Of a stretch of 64,000 nt of DNA, positions 51,773 through 59,721 are shown piece by piece; position 1 is the stretch's first letter, and each line of letters opens with the position of its first letter. The stretch is from Pseudomonas sp. PD9R. GTDB taxonomy: Bacteria; Pseudomonadota; Gammaproteobacteria; Pseudomonadales; Pseudomonadaceae. The stretch is from assembly GCF_019200975.1 (NCBI RefSeq), contig NZ_JAHTMR010000011.1, positions 124,001 through 188,000 on the forward strand. Reading direction: 5' to 3'. The translations under genes and the position numbers were made by a program. The notes below the pieces were generated by a model that had not been told where the DNA came from, made no database searches, and worked only from the letters and a program-made list of their open reading frames with translations.

Positions 51773-53293
51773 GTGTCAGTGGAACTTTGGCAGCAGTGCG
51801 TAGAGCTTTTGCGCGATGAGCTGCCTGCCCAACAATTCAACACTTGGATCCGTCCACTACAGGTCGAAGCCGAAGGCGACGAGTTGCGTGTCTATGCACC
51901 CAACCGTTTTGTTCTGGACTGGGTAAATGAAAAATACCTGGGTCGCGTCCTGGAACTGCTGGACGAGCACGGCAACGGTATGGCTCCAGCGCTTTCCTTA
52001 TTAATAGGCAGCAAACGCAGTTCCGCGCCGCGTGCGGCTCCGAATGCTCCGCTGGCGGCCGCTGCGGCATCGCAGATACAGGCTGCCTCGACGCCGGTCA
52101 GCGCTCCGCCCCCAGCCGCCGCACCCACCAAGCGTGCGACACAAAAACTCGCTTCGGTCACTGAAGAAGAACCTTCGCGCGACAGTTTCGACCCAATGGC
52201 CGGTGCCAGCTCCCAACAAGCACCGGTTCGCTCTGAACAGCGCACCGTGCAGGTTGAAGGTGCGCTCAAGCACACCAGCTACCTGAACCGCACGTTCACG
52301 TTCGAAAACTTCGTTGAGGGCAAGTCCAACCAACTGGCCCGGGCTGCGGCCTGGCAGGTAGCGGATAACCCCAAGCACGGCTACAACCCGCTCTTCCTTT
52401 ATGGCGGCGTCGGTCTGGGTAAAACCCACTTGATGCATGCTGTGGGTAACCATCTATTAAAGAAGAACCCGAATGCCAAGGTCGTGTACCTGCATTCCGA
52501 GCGCTTTGTGGCCGACATGGTCAAGGCCTTGCAGCTGAACGCTATCAACGAGTTCAAGCGTTTCTATCGTTCGGTGGACGCCTTGCTGATCGATGACATT
52601 CAGTTCTTTGCCCGCAAGGAACGTTCTCAGGAAGAGTTTTTCCACACCTTCAACGCCCTGCTTGAAGGTGGCCAGCAGGTCATTCTTACCAGTGACCGCT
52701 ACCCGAAAGAAATCGAAGGCCTTGAAGAGCGCCTGAAATCCCGCTTCGGCTGGGGCCTGACGGTTGCCGTCGAGCCGCCTGAGCTGGAAACCCGTGTGGC
52801 GATTTTGATGAAGAAGGCCGATCAGGCCAAAGTCGAGCTGCCGCACGACGCAGCGTTCTTTATTGCCCAGCGTATTCGTTCCAACGTCCGTGAATTGGAA
52901 GGAGCGCTCAAGCGCGTAATCGCTCACTCGCACTTCATGGGCCGCGACATCACCATCGAGCTGATTCGCGAATCACTGAAAGACTTGTTGGCGCTTCAAG
53001 ACAAACTGGTCTCTGTGGATAACATTCAGCGCACCGTCGCCGAGTACTACAAGATCAAGATCTCGGATTTGCTGTCCAAACGCCGTTCGCGTTCGGTCGC
53101 CCGTCCGCGTCAGGTCGCCATGGCGTTGTCCAAGGAACTGACCAACCACAGCTTGCCGGAAATCGGTGATGTGTTTGGCGGTCGCGACCACACGACTGTT
53201 TTGCACGCCTGCCGCAAGATCAACGAACTTAAGGAATCCGACGCGGACATCCGCGAGGACTACAAGAACCTGCTGCGTACACTGACCACTTGA
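51773..53293 (+). CDS. dnaA: Chromosomal replication initiator DnaA
   Basis: 506-residue AAA+ initiator. Domain I (1-80, VELWQQCVELLRDELPAQQF), a long Pro/Ala-rich domain II linker (about 85-165), domain III with Walker A GGVGLGKTHLMHAVG (about 209-223) and Walker B LLIDDIQFFARKERSQEEFF, and domain IV with the DNA-binding signature GGRDHTTVLHACRKI. Translation starts at GTG 51773, with AGGGGAT 7 bases upstream. A reverse-strand DnaA box lies inside at 53014. dnaN follows after 39 bases. Confidence 0.98.
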   Translation: MSVELWQQCVELLRDELPAQQFNTWIRPLQVEAEGDELRVYAPNRFVLDWVNEKYLGRVLELLDEHGNGMAPALSLLIGSKRSSAPRAAPNAPLAAAAASQIQAASTPVSAPPPAAAPTKRATQKLASVTEEEPSRDSFDPMAGASSQQAPVRSEQRTVQVEGALKHTSYLNRTFTFENFVEGKSNQLARAAAWQVADNPKHGYNPLFLYGGVGLGKTHLMHAVGNHLLKKNPNAKVVYLHSERFVADMVKALQLNAINEFKRFYRSVDALLIDDIQFFARKERSQEEFFHTFNALLEGGQQVILTSDRYPKEIEGLEERLKSRFGWGLTVAVEPPELETRVAILMKKADQAKVELPHDAAFFIAQRIRSNVRELEGALKRVIAHSHFMGRDITIELIRESLKDLLALQDKLVSVDNIQRTVAEYYKIKISDLLSKRRSRSVARPRQVAMALSKELTNHSLPEIGDVFGGRDHTTVLHACRKINELKESDADIREDYKNLLRTLTT

Positions 53294-53332
53294 TGAACAC
53301 CAGCGCAGCTTATTAAGGCAAGGGACTAGACC

Positions 53333-54436
53333 ATGCATTTCACCATTCAACGCGAAGCCCTGTTGAAACCCCTGCAACTGGTCGCAGGCGTAGTCGAGCG
53401 CCGCCAGACCTTGCCGGTGCTCTCCAACGTGCTGCTGGTTGTCGAAGGCCAGCAACTGTCGCTGACCGGTACCGACCTGGAAGTCGAGCTGGTCGGTCGT
53501 GTTCAACTCGAGGAGCCTGCTGAACCGGGTTCCATCACCGTGCCTGCGCGCAAGCTGATGGATATCTGCAAAAGCTTGCCGAATGATGCGCTGATCGACA
53601 TCAAGGTCGACGAACAGAAGCTCGTGGTGAAAGCTGGCCGTAGCCGCTTCACGCTGTCGACCCTGCCGGCCAACGATTTCCCGACGGTGGAAGAAGGCCC
53701 GGGTTCGCTGACTTGCAGCCTGGAGCAAAGCAAACTGCGTCGTTTGATCGAACGCACCAGCTTCGCCATGGCCCAGCAGGATGTACGTTATTACCTGAAC
53801 GGCATGCTGCTGGAAGTCTCTGCCGGCATCATTCGCGCCGTGGCCACCGACGGTCACCGTCTGGCCATGTGCTCGATGCAGGCCGACATCGGTCAGCCGG
53901 ATCGCCACCAGGTGATCGTGCCACGCAAGGGCATCCTTGAACTCGCACGCCTGCTGACTGAGCCGGACGGCATCGTCAGCATCGTTCTGGGTCAGCACCA
54001 CATTCGTGCCACCACCGGCGAATTCACCTTCACCTCGAAACTGGTCGACGGTAAATTCCCTGACTACGAGCGTGTTCTGCCGAAGGGTGGCGACAAGCTT
54101 GTACTCGGTGATCGCCAGGCACTGCGCGAAGCGTTCAGCCGTACTGCGATTCTATCCAACGAGAAGTACCGTGGCATCCGCCTGCAACTGGCCAACGGTC
54201 AGTTGAAGATCCAGGCGAACAACCCGGAGCAGGAAGAAGCGGAAGAAGAAGTAGGCGTTGAATACAACGGTGGCACCCTGGAAATTGGCTTCAACGTGAG
54301 TTACTTGCTCGACGTCCTAGGCGTTATGACCACCGAGCAGGTTCGTCTGATCCTGTCCGACTCCAACAGCAGCGCGCTGGTACAAGAGTCTGACAACGAT
54401 GATTCGGCCTACGTTGTCATGCCGATGCGTCTGTAA
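53333..54436 (+). CDS. dnaN: DNA polymerase III beta sliding clamp
   Basis: 367-residue ring-forming processivity clamp of three similar domains. The N-terminus HFTIQREALLKPLQLVAGVV and the C-terminal clamp-binding pocket ending in YVVMPMRL are typical. ATG 53333 begins the conserved region. Part of the dnaA-dnaN-recF-gyrB operon. Confidence 0.98.
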   Translation: MHFTIQREALLKPLQLVAGVVERRQTLPVLSNVLLVVEGQQLSLTGTDLEVELVGRVQLEEPAEPGSITVPARKLMDICKSLPNDALIDIKVDEQKLVVKAGRSRFTLSTLPANDFPTVEEGPGSLTCSLEQSKLRRLIERTSFAMAQQDVRYYLNGMLLEVSAGIIRAVATDGHRLAMCSMQADIGQPDRHQVIVPRKGILELARLLTEPDGIVSIVLGQHHIRATTGEFTFTSKLVDGKFPDYERVLPKGGDKLVLGDRQALREAFSRTAILSNEKYRGIRLQLANGQLKIQANNPEQEEAEEEVGVEYNGGTLEIGFNVSYLLDVLGVMTTEQVRLILSDSNSSALVQESDNDDSAYVVMPMRL

Positions 54437-54456
54437 TCATGTCCAGCAGAAGCTAG

Positions 54457-55560
54457 ATGTCTTTAAGTCGCGTCTCGGTCACCGCGGTGCGCAATCTGCA
54501 CCCGGTGACCTTCTCCCCCTCCCCCCGAATCAATATTCTTTACGGCGCCAACGGCAGCGGCAAAACCAGTGTTCTGGAAGCCATACATCTGCTGGGGCTT
54601 GCCCGTTCGTTTCGCAGCACCCGTCTACTACCGGTCATTCAGTACGAGCAACTGGCATGCACGGTATTCGGCCAGGTTGAATTGGCCGAAGGCGGCCAGA
54701 GCGCGTTAGGCATTTCGCGGGACCGCCAGGGCGAGTTTCAAATCCGCATCGACGGGCAGAACGCCCGTAGTGCGGCACAGCTGGCGGAGATCCTGCCGCT
54801 GCAGTTGATCAACCCCGACAGCTTTCGCTTGCTGGAAGGTGCGCCGAAAATTCGCCGGCAGTTTCTCGACTGGGGTGTGTTCCACGTGGAACCACGTTTC
54901 ATGTCTACCTGGCAGCGCTTGCAGAAGGCCCTGCGCCAGAGAAACTCTTGGCTGCGGCATGGTACACTTGACGCCGTTTCGCAAGCGGTTTGGGACAGGG
55001 AACTGTGCCAGGCAAGCGCTGAAATTGATGAATACCGCCGCGCTTATATCAAAGCCTTGAAACCAGTCTTTGAACAGACCTTGAGCGAACTGGTTGAGCT
55101 CGAGGGCTTAACGCTCAGCTATTACAGAGGTTGGGACAAAGACCGAGAGCTAAGCGCAGTGCTCGCCGGATCCCTTCAGCGGGATCAGCAAATGGGTCAT
55201 ACCCAGGCCGGACCACAACGCGCTGATTTGCGTCTCAGATTGGGCGCACACAATGCCGCGGATATCTTGTCCCGTGGACAGCAGAAGTTAGTGGTCTGTG
55301 CCTTGCGGATTGCCCAGGGACATCTGGTCAGCCAGGCCAGACGCGGTCAGTGTATTTATCTGGTGGATGACCTGCCGTCTGAACTGGACGAGCATCACCG
55401 TCGCGCGCTTTGCCGCTTGTTGGAAGACTTACGCTGCCAGGTATTTATCACCTGTGTAGATCACGAATTATTGAGGGAAGGCTGGCAGACGGAAACGCCA
55501 GTCGCTCTGTTCCACGTGGAACAGGGCCGTATCACCCAGACCCACGACCATCGGGAGTGA
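54457..55560 (+). CDS. recF: DNA replication and repair protein RecF
   Basis: 367-residue SMC-like ATPase that loads RecA at gaps. Walker A YGANGSGKTSVLEAIHL (about 29-45), signature ILSRGQQKLVVCALRIAQ (near 270) and Walker B IYLVDDLPSELDEHHR (near 305) are present. The gene contains two parS sites, each encoding Phe-His-Val-Glu, at 54878 and 55508. It stops five bases before gyrB. Confidence 0.97.
   Translation: MSLSRVSVTAVRNLHPVTFSPSPRINILYGANGSGKTSVLEAIHLLGLARSFRSTRLLPVIQYEQLACTVFGQVELAEGGQSALGISRDRQGEFQIRIDGQNARSAAQLAEILPLQLINPDSFRLLEGAPKIRRQFLDWGVFHVEPRFMSTWQRLQKALRQRNSWLRHGTLDAVSQAVWDRELCQASAEIDEYRRAYIKALKPVFEQTLSELVELEGLTLSYYRGWDKDRELSAVLAGSLQRDQQMGHTQAGPQRADLRLRLGAHNAADILSRGQQKLVVCALRIAQGHLVSQARRGQCIYLVDDLPSELDEHHRRALCRLLEDLRCQVFITCVDHELLREGWQTETPVALFHVEQGRITQTHDHRE
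54878..54893. promoter_or_regulatory. parS site in recF (first)
   Basis: TGTTCCACGTGGAACC, 15 of 16 bases of the perfect palindrome. About 3.4 kb to the right of oriC. Confidence 0.9.
55508..55523. promoter_or_regulatory. parS site in recF (second, perfect palindrome)
   Basis: TGTTCCACGTGGAACA, fully palindromic 16-mer, the canonical Pseudomonas parS. It lies at the 3' end of recF about 4 kb to the right of oriC. Confidence 0.93.
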
Positions 55561-55565
55561 AGGCA

Positions 55566-57983
55566 TTGAGCGAAGAAAATACGTACGACTCAACGAGCAT
55601 TAAAGTGCTGAAAGGCCTGGATGCCGTACGCAAACGTCCCGGTATGTACATTGGTGACACCGACGATGGCAGCGGTCTCCACCACATGGTGTTCGAAGTG
55701 GTCGATAACTCGATCGACGAAGCTCTCGCCGGCCACTGTGACGACATCAGCATCATTATCCACCCGGATGAATCCATCACCGTTCGCGACAACGGCCGTG
55801 GCATTCCGGTAGACGTGCACAAAGAAGAAGGCGTTTCGGCAGCCGAGGTCATCATGACCGTGCTGCATGCCGGCGGTAAGTTTGACGACAACTCCTACAA
55901 AGTATCCGGCGGTCTGCACGGTGTAGGTGTTTCGGTAGTAAACGCCCTGTCCAAAGAATTGATCCTGACCGTTCGCCGCAGCGGCAAAATCTGGGAACAG
56001 ACGTACGTCCACGGTGTTCCGCAAGAGCCGATGAAAATCGTCGGCGAGAGCGAAACCACCGGCACCCAGATTCACTTCAAGCCGTCGGCTGAGACCTTCA
56101 AGAACATTCACTTCAGCTGGGACATCCTGGCCAAGCGGATTCGTGAACTGTCCTTCCTCAACTCTGGTGTTGGCATCGTCCTCAAGGATGAGCGCAGCGG
56201 CAAGGAAGAGCTATTCAAGTACGAAGGCGGCCTGCGGGCGTTCGTTGAATACCTGAACACCAACAAGACTGCGGTCAACCAGGTGTTCCACTTCAACATC
56301 CAACGTGAAGACGGCATCGGCGTGGAAATCGCCCTGCAGTGGAACGACAGCTTCAACGAGAATCTGTTGTGCTTCACCAACAACATTCCGCAGCGCGATG
56401 GCGGGACTCACCTGGTGGGTTTCCGTTCCGCACTGACGCGTAACCTGAACACCTACATTGAAGCTGAAGGCTTGGCGAAGAAGCACAAAGTCGCCACTAC
56501 CGGGGACGATGCCCGTGAAGGCCTGACCGCGATTATTTCGGTGAAAGTGCCGGATCCGAAGTTCAGTTCCCAGACCAAAGACAAGCTGGTGTCTTCCGAA
56601 GTGAAGACCGCGGTCGAGCAGGAAATGGGCAAGTACTTCTCTGACTTCCTGCTGGAAAACCCGAACGAAGCCAAGCTCGTTGTCGGCAAGATGATCGACG
56701 CGGCTCGCGCGCGTGAAGCAGCGCGTAAAGCCCGTGAAATGACACGCCGTAAAGGCGCGCTGGATATCGCCGGCCTGCCGGGCAAACTGGCTGACTGCCA
56801 GGAAAAAGACCCTGCCCTTTCCGAACTGTACCTCGTGGAAGGTGACTCTGCTGGCGGCTCCGCCAAGCAGGGGCGCAACCGTCGCACCCAGGCCATCCTG
56901 CCGTTGAAAGGCAAGATCCTGAACGTTGAGAAAGCGCGCTTTGACAAGATGATCTCTTCGCAAGAAGTGGGCACCTTGATCACCGCGCTGGGCTGCGGCA
57001 TTGGCCGCGACGAGTACAACATCGACAAGCTGCGCTATCACAACATCATCATCATGACCGATGCTGACGTCGACGGTTCGCACATCCGTACCTTGCTGCT
57101 GACCTTCTTCTTCCGTCAGTTGCCGGAGCTGATCGAGCGTGGCTACATCTACATCGCTCAGCCACCGCTGTACAAGGTCAAGAAAGGCAAGCAAGAGCAA
57201 TACATCAAAGACGACGACGCCATGGAAGAGTACATGACGCAATCGGCCCTGGAAGATGCGAGCCTGCACCTGAACGAAGACGCGCCTGGTATCTCCGGTG
57301 AAGCCCTTGAGCGTCTGGTGAATGACTTCCGTCTGGTGATGAAGACTCTCAAGCGTCTGTCGCGTCTGTACCCACAGGAACTGACCGAACACTTCATCTA
57401 CCTGCCAGCTGTCAGCCTGGAGCAATTGTCCGATCACGCAGCGATGCAGAATTGGATGGCTCAGTACGAAGTTCGCCTGCGGACTGTGGAAAAATCCGGC
57501 CTGGTCTACAAAGCCAGCCTGCGTGAAGACCGTGAACGTAACGTCTGGCTGCCAGAGGTCGAACTGATCTCCCATGGCCTGTCGAACTACGTCACCTTCA
57601 ACCGCGACTTCTTCGGCAGCAACGACTACAAAACTGTCGTGTCTCTGGGCGCTCAACTGAGCACCTTGCTGGACGATGGCGCGTACATCCAGCGTGGCGA
57701 GCGCAAGAAACCGGTCACCGAGTTCAAGGAAGCGCTTGAATGGCTGATGGCTGAAAGCACCAAGCGTCACACCATTCAGCGATACAAAGGTCTGGGCGAA
57801 ATGAACCCGGATCAGTTGTGGGAAACCACCATGGATCCAGCCCAGCGCCGAATGCTCAAAGTGACCATTGAAGATGCCATTGGCGCGGACCAGATCTTCA
57901 ACACCCTGATGGGGGATGCGGTCGAACCACGTCGCGACTTCATAGAAAGCAACGCTCTGGCGGTTTCCAACCTGGACTTCTGA
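55566..57983 (+). CDS. gyrB: DNA gyrase subunit B
   Basis: 805-residue ATPase subunit of gyrase, which introduces negative supercoils. The GHKL ATPase has DNSIDEALAGHCDDI, DNGRGIPVD and GGLHGVGVSVVNAL; the TOPRIM domain has VEGDSAGGSAKQGRN and TDADVDGSHIRTL; the gamma-proteobacterial insertion and GyrA-binding C-terminus (HTIQRYKGLGEMNPDQLWET) are present. Translation should start at TTG 55566 (reading SEENTYDSTSIKVLKGLDAV), preceded by GGGAGTGAAGG. Longer in-frame extensions run into recF and are not used. Confidence 0.98.
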   Translation: MSEENTYDSTSIKVLKGLDAVRKRPGMYIGDTDDGSGLHHMVFEVVDNSIDEALAGHCDDISIIIHPDESITVRDNGRGIPVDVHKEEGVSAAEVIMTVLHAGGKFDDNSYKVSGGLHGVGVSVVNALSKELILTVRRSGKIWEQTYVHGVPQEPMKIVGESETTGTQIHFKPSAETFKNIHFSWDILAKRIRELSFLNSGVGIVLKDERSGKEELFKYEGGLRAFVEYLNTNKTAVNQVFHFNIQREDGIGVEIALQWNDSFNENLLCFTNNIPQRDGGTHLVGFRSALTRNLNTYIEAEGLAKKHKVATTGDDAREGLTAIISVKVPDPKFSSQTKDKLVSSEVKTAVEQEMGKYFSDFLLENPNEAKLVVGKMIDAARAREAARKAREMTRRKGALDIAGLPGKLADCQEKDPALSELYLVEGDSAGGSAKQGRNRRTQAILPLKGKILNVEKARFDKMISSQEVGTLITALGCGIGRDEYNIDKLRYHNIIIMTDADVDGSHIRTLLLTFFFRQLPELIERGYIYIAQPPLYKVKKGKQEQYIKDDDAMEEYMTQSALEDASLHLNEDAPGISGEALERLVNDFRLVMKTLKRLSRLYPQELTEHFIYLPAVSLEQLSDHAAMQNWMAQYEVRLRTVEKSGLVYKASLREDRERNVWLPEVELISHGLSNYVTFNRDFFGSNDYKTVVSLGAQLSTLLDDGAYIQRGERKKPVTEFKEALEWLMAESTKRHTIQRYKGLGEMNPDQLWETTMDPAQRRMLKVTIEDAIGADQIFNTLMGDAVEPRRDFIESNALAVSNLDF

Positions 57984-58005
57984 TCCCTCGGTAACCCGCC
58001 AAACC

Positions 58006-58037
58006 AAAAAGGCCAACGCTCTCGCGTTGGCCTTTTT
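58006..58037 (+). terminator. Rho-independent terminator after gyrB
   Basis: AAAAAGGCCAACGC (58006-58019), loop TCTC, GCGTTGGCCTTTTT (58024-58037). A 14-bp perfect stem followed by T/A-rich DNA, 23 bases past the gyrB stop; ends the dnaA-gyrB operon. Confidence 0.95.
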
Positions 58038-58050
58038 ATTTGTTTAAAGC

Positions 58051-58131
58051 AAAGATCGTCGGAGCGCGGCCCGAACCTTCGGCAGCTCCTACACGGATCG
58101 CATTTTCAAATGCCGAAGGCTGCGATCTTTT
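58051..58131. repeat. REP element, diverged GATCGCAGCC family
   Basis: Left arm AAAGATCGTCGGAGCGCGGC with CCGAACCTTCGGCAGCTCCT following, right arm TGCCGAAGGCTGCGATCTTT. The left half carries an insertion or rearrangement relative to the other copies, so the hairpin is imperfect. Confidence 0.7.
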
Positions 58132-58160
58132 GATCTTAAAAATTCCACATGCCACGCATA

Positions 58161-58189
58161 AAAAAACCGGCTATATCAGCCGGTTTTTT
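58161..58189. terminator. Rho-independent terminator, bidirectional
   Basis: AAAAAACCGGCT (58161-58172), loop ATATC, AGCCGGTTTTTT (58178-58189) with a further T. Between convergent gyrB and the acyltransferase gene; it can end transcripts from either side. Confidence 0.9.
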
Positions 58190-58318
58190 TGCGCCCGAAA
58201 AAACTTATGCACGTTTTTCGGTTTTTTACCTGTTTATGAAATATGTATATAAATCATAAAGTTACAAGAAAAATAAGACGTTTTTCAAGTAAACGGTACA
58301 CAGGTTATCCACAGAATC
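58190..58318. other. AT-rich gene-free stretch with a perfect DnaA box
   Basis: Remainder of the 335-base gap after gyrB, roughly 70% A+T, with TTATCCACA at 58305-58313 just past the acyltransferase stop. No gene or clear hairpin seen. Confidence 0.5.
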
Positions 58319-59098
58319 TCAGACAGCCACCTGATCGTTCGCAATTGGCGCTTTTGGTGCCGGTGGCAACGAGCCCATTTCCCGCTGCATTTGCTCATTC
58401 CAGGCTTGTACCCGGTCGTTCAAATCGGCGATTGCGCGTGGCCCGCTGCCTTCGGCATACATCGGTGTGCCGATGATGACGGTGATGACGCCCTGCTGCT
58501 TCGCCCAGCCGGTTTTCGGCCAGAACTTGCCGGCGTTGTGCGCAATCGGCAGCACCGGTAGTTGGGCATTGACCGCCAAGGCGCTACCGCCGCGCGAGAA
58601 CTTGCCGACGGTGCCGTAGGGAACACGGGTGCCCTCGGGGAAGATCAGCACCCAGACGCCGTCTTTCAACAGCTCATCGCCCTTCTTCGCCACGTGCTTG
58701 AGCGCGGCTTTCGGGTTGTCCCGGTCAATCGCGATAGGACGCAGCATGGCCATGGCCCAGCCGAAGAACGGCACGAAGAGCAATGAACGCTTCAGCACCT
58801 GGCTCAAGGGTTCGAAGTAGGCCGAGAGGAAGAAAGTCTCCCAGGTGCTCTGGTGGTTCGACTGAATCACGCAGGGTTGGGCCGGGATGTTCTCGGCGCC
58901 CTTCACTTCGTAGTGGATACCCAGAAACACTTTGCTCAGCCACAAGGCGCAGCGGCACCAATACACGTTGATGAAGCGATAACGTGCCTTGAACGGCAGA
59001 AATGGCGCGATAAAAAAGCTCAGGCTGCACCACAGCAACGAGCTGGTGCCCAGTAGCAGGTAAAAGAGGAAGGTTCTGATGGCCTGCAGTATCGACAT
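58319..59098 (-). CDS. 1-acyl-sn-glycerol-3-phosphate acyltransferase (PlsC-like)
   Basis: 259-residue membrane-bound lysophosphatidic acid acyltransferase. The catalytic HX4(D/E) block is QSNHQSTWETFFL (near residue 75), and the substrate-binding block FPEGTRVPYGTVGKFSRGG lies near 143. One or two N-terminal hydrophobic segments anchor it (FLFYLLLGTSSLLWCSLSFF). Start at ATG 59098 (MSILQAIRTF) suits the family; an ATG at 59122 is an alternative. Two related acyltransferases usually exist in pseudomonads, so I give no symbol. Confidence 0.9.
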   Translation of the reverse strand: MSILQAIRTFLFYLLLGTSSLLWCSLSFFIAPFLPFKARYRFINVYWCRCALWLSKVFLGIHYEVKGAENIPAQPCVIQSNHQSTWETFFLSAYFEPLSQVLKRSLLFVPFFGWAMAMLRPIAIDRDNPKAALKHVAKKGDELLKDGVWVLIFPEGTRVPYGTVGKFSRGGSALAVNAQLPVLPIAHNAGKFWPKTGWAKQQGVITVIIGTPMYAEGSGPRAIADLNDRVQAWNEQMQREMGSLPPAPKAPIANDQVAV

Positions 59099-59181
59099 GG
59101 CGACGTTTACCGTTGCGGGCATTGCCCGCCTAATTTAAGCGCACTCCCGATCAATCCTTGGTCAGGAATATCAGAAGCACT

Positions 59182-59715
59182 CTAATTGTGGATAAGTTCT
59201 GCGGCAATCGCCGCCAGATCGTCAAAAATCAAGGTGCCTACCGGTAGGGTCTTGCCCAAAGTCTTTTCGCCTTTCCCGGTCTTAACTAAAACTGGCTGAG
59301 AATCGACGGCTTTGGCGGCTTCCAGGTCACCGAGACTATCGCCGACGAACCATAGATTAGTCAGCGACACGTTGTAATGTGCGGCGATGTTTTTCAACAT
59401 CCCGGGTTTTGGCTTGCGGCAATCGCAGCCTTCGTCCGGCCCGTGCGGGCAATAGACGATCAGCCCAACTTCACCACCTTGCTCCGCCACCAGCGCGCGC
59501 AAGCGCTCGTGCATCGCATCAAGGGTGGAAATGTCGTAATAGCCACGAGCAATGCCCGACTGGTTGGTAGCAACTGCTACCGTCCAGCCGGCCTTGCTCA
59601 ACTGCGCGATGGCTTCGATCGAACCGGGGATTGGAATCCACTCCTCCACCGACTTGATGTAAGCGTCGGAGTCGTAATTGATCACTCCGTCCCGATCGAG
59701 AATCAGCAGTTTCAA
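59182..59715 (-). CDS. gmhB: D-glycero-beta-D-manno-heptose-1,7-bisphosphate 7-phosphatase
   Basis: 177-residue HAD phosphatase of the LPS-heptose pathway. HAD motif I ILDRDGVINYDSD at residues 4-16, motif II ATNQSGIARG, the zinc-binding loop CPHGPDEGCDCRKPKPGM (about 93-110) and motif IV FVGDSLGDLEAA are all intact. Six bases separate it from glyS, so it is probably co-transcribed with glyQ-glyS. A reverse DnaA-box 9-mer lies at its very end (59187). Confidence 0.95.
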   Translation of the reverse strand: MKLLILDRDGVINYDSDAYIKSVEEWIPIPGSIEAIAQLSKAGWTVAVATNQSGIARGYYDISTLDAMHERLRALVAEQGGEVGLIVYCPHGPDEGCDCRKPKPGMLKNIAAHYNVSLTNLWFVGDSLGDLEAAKAVDSQPVLVKTGKGEKTLGKTLPVGTLIFDDLAAIAAELIHN

Positions 59716-59721
59716 ACAGTC

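Noticed and set aside
56211..58016. 601-codon open frame opposite gyrB
   Set aside because: Exactly antisense to gyrB and dependent on its codon bias; no protein-family features.
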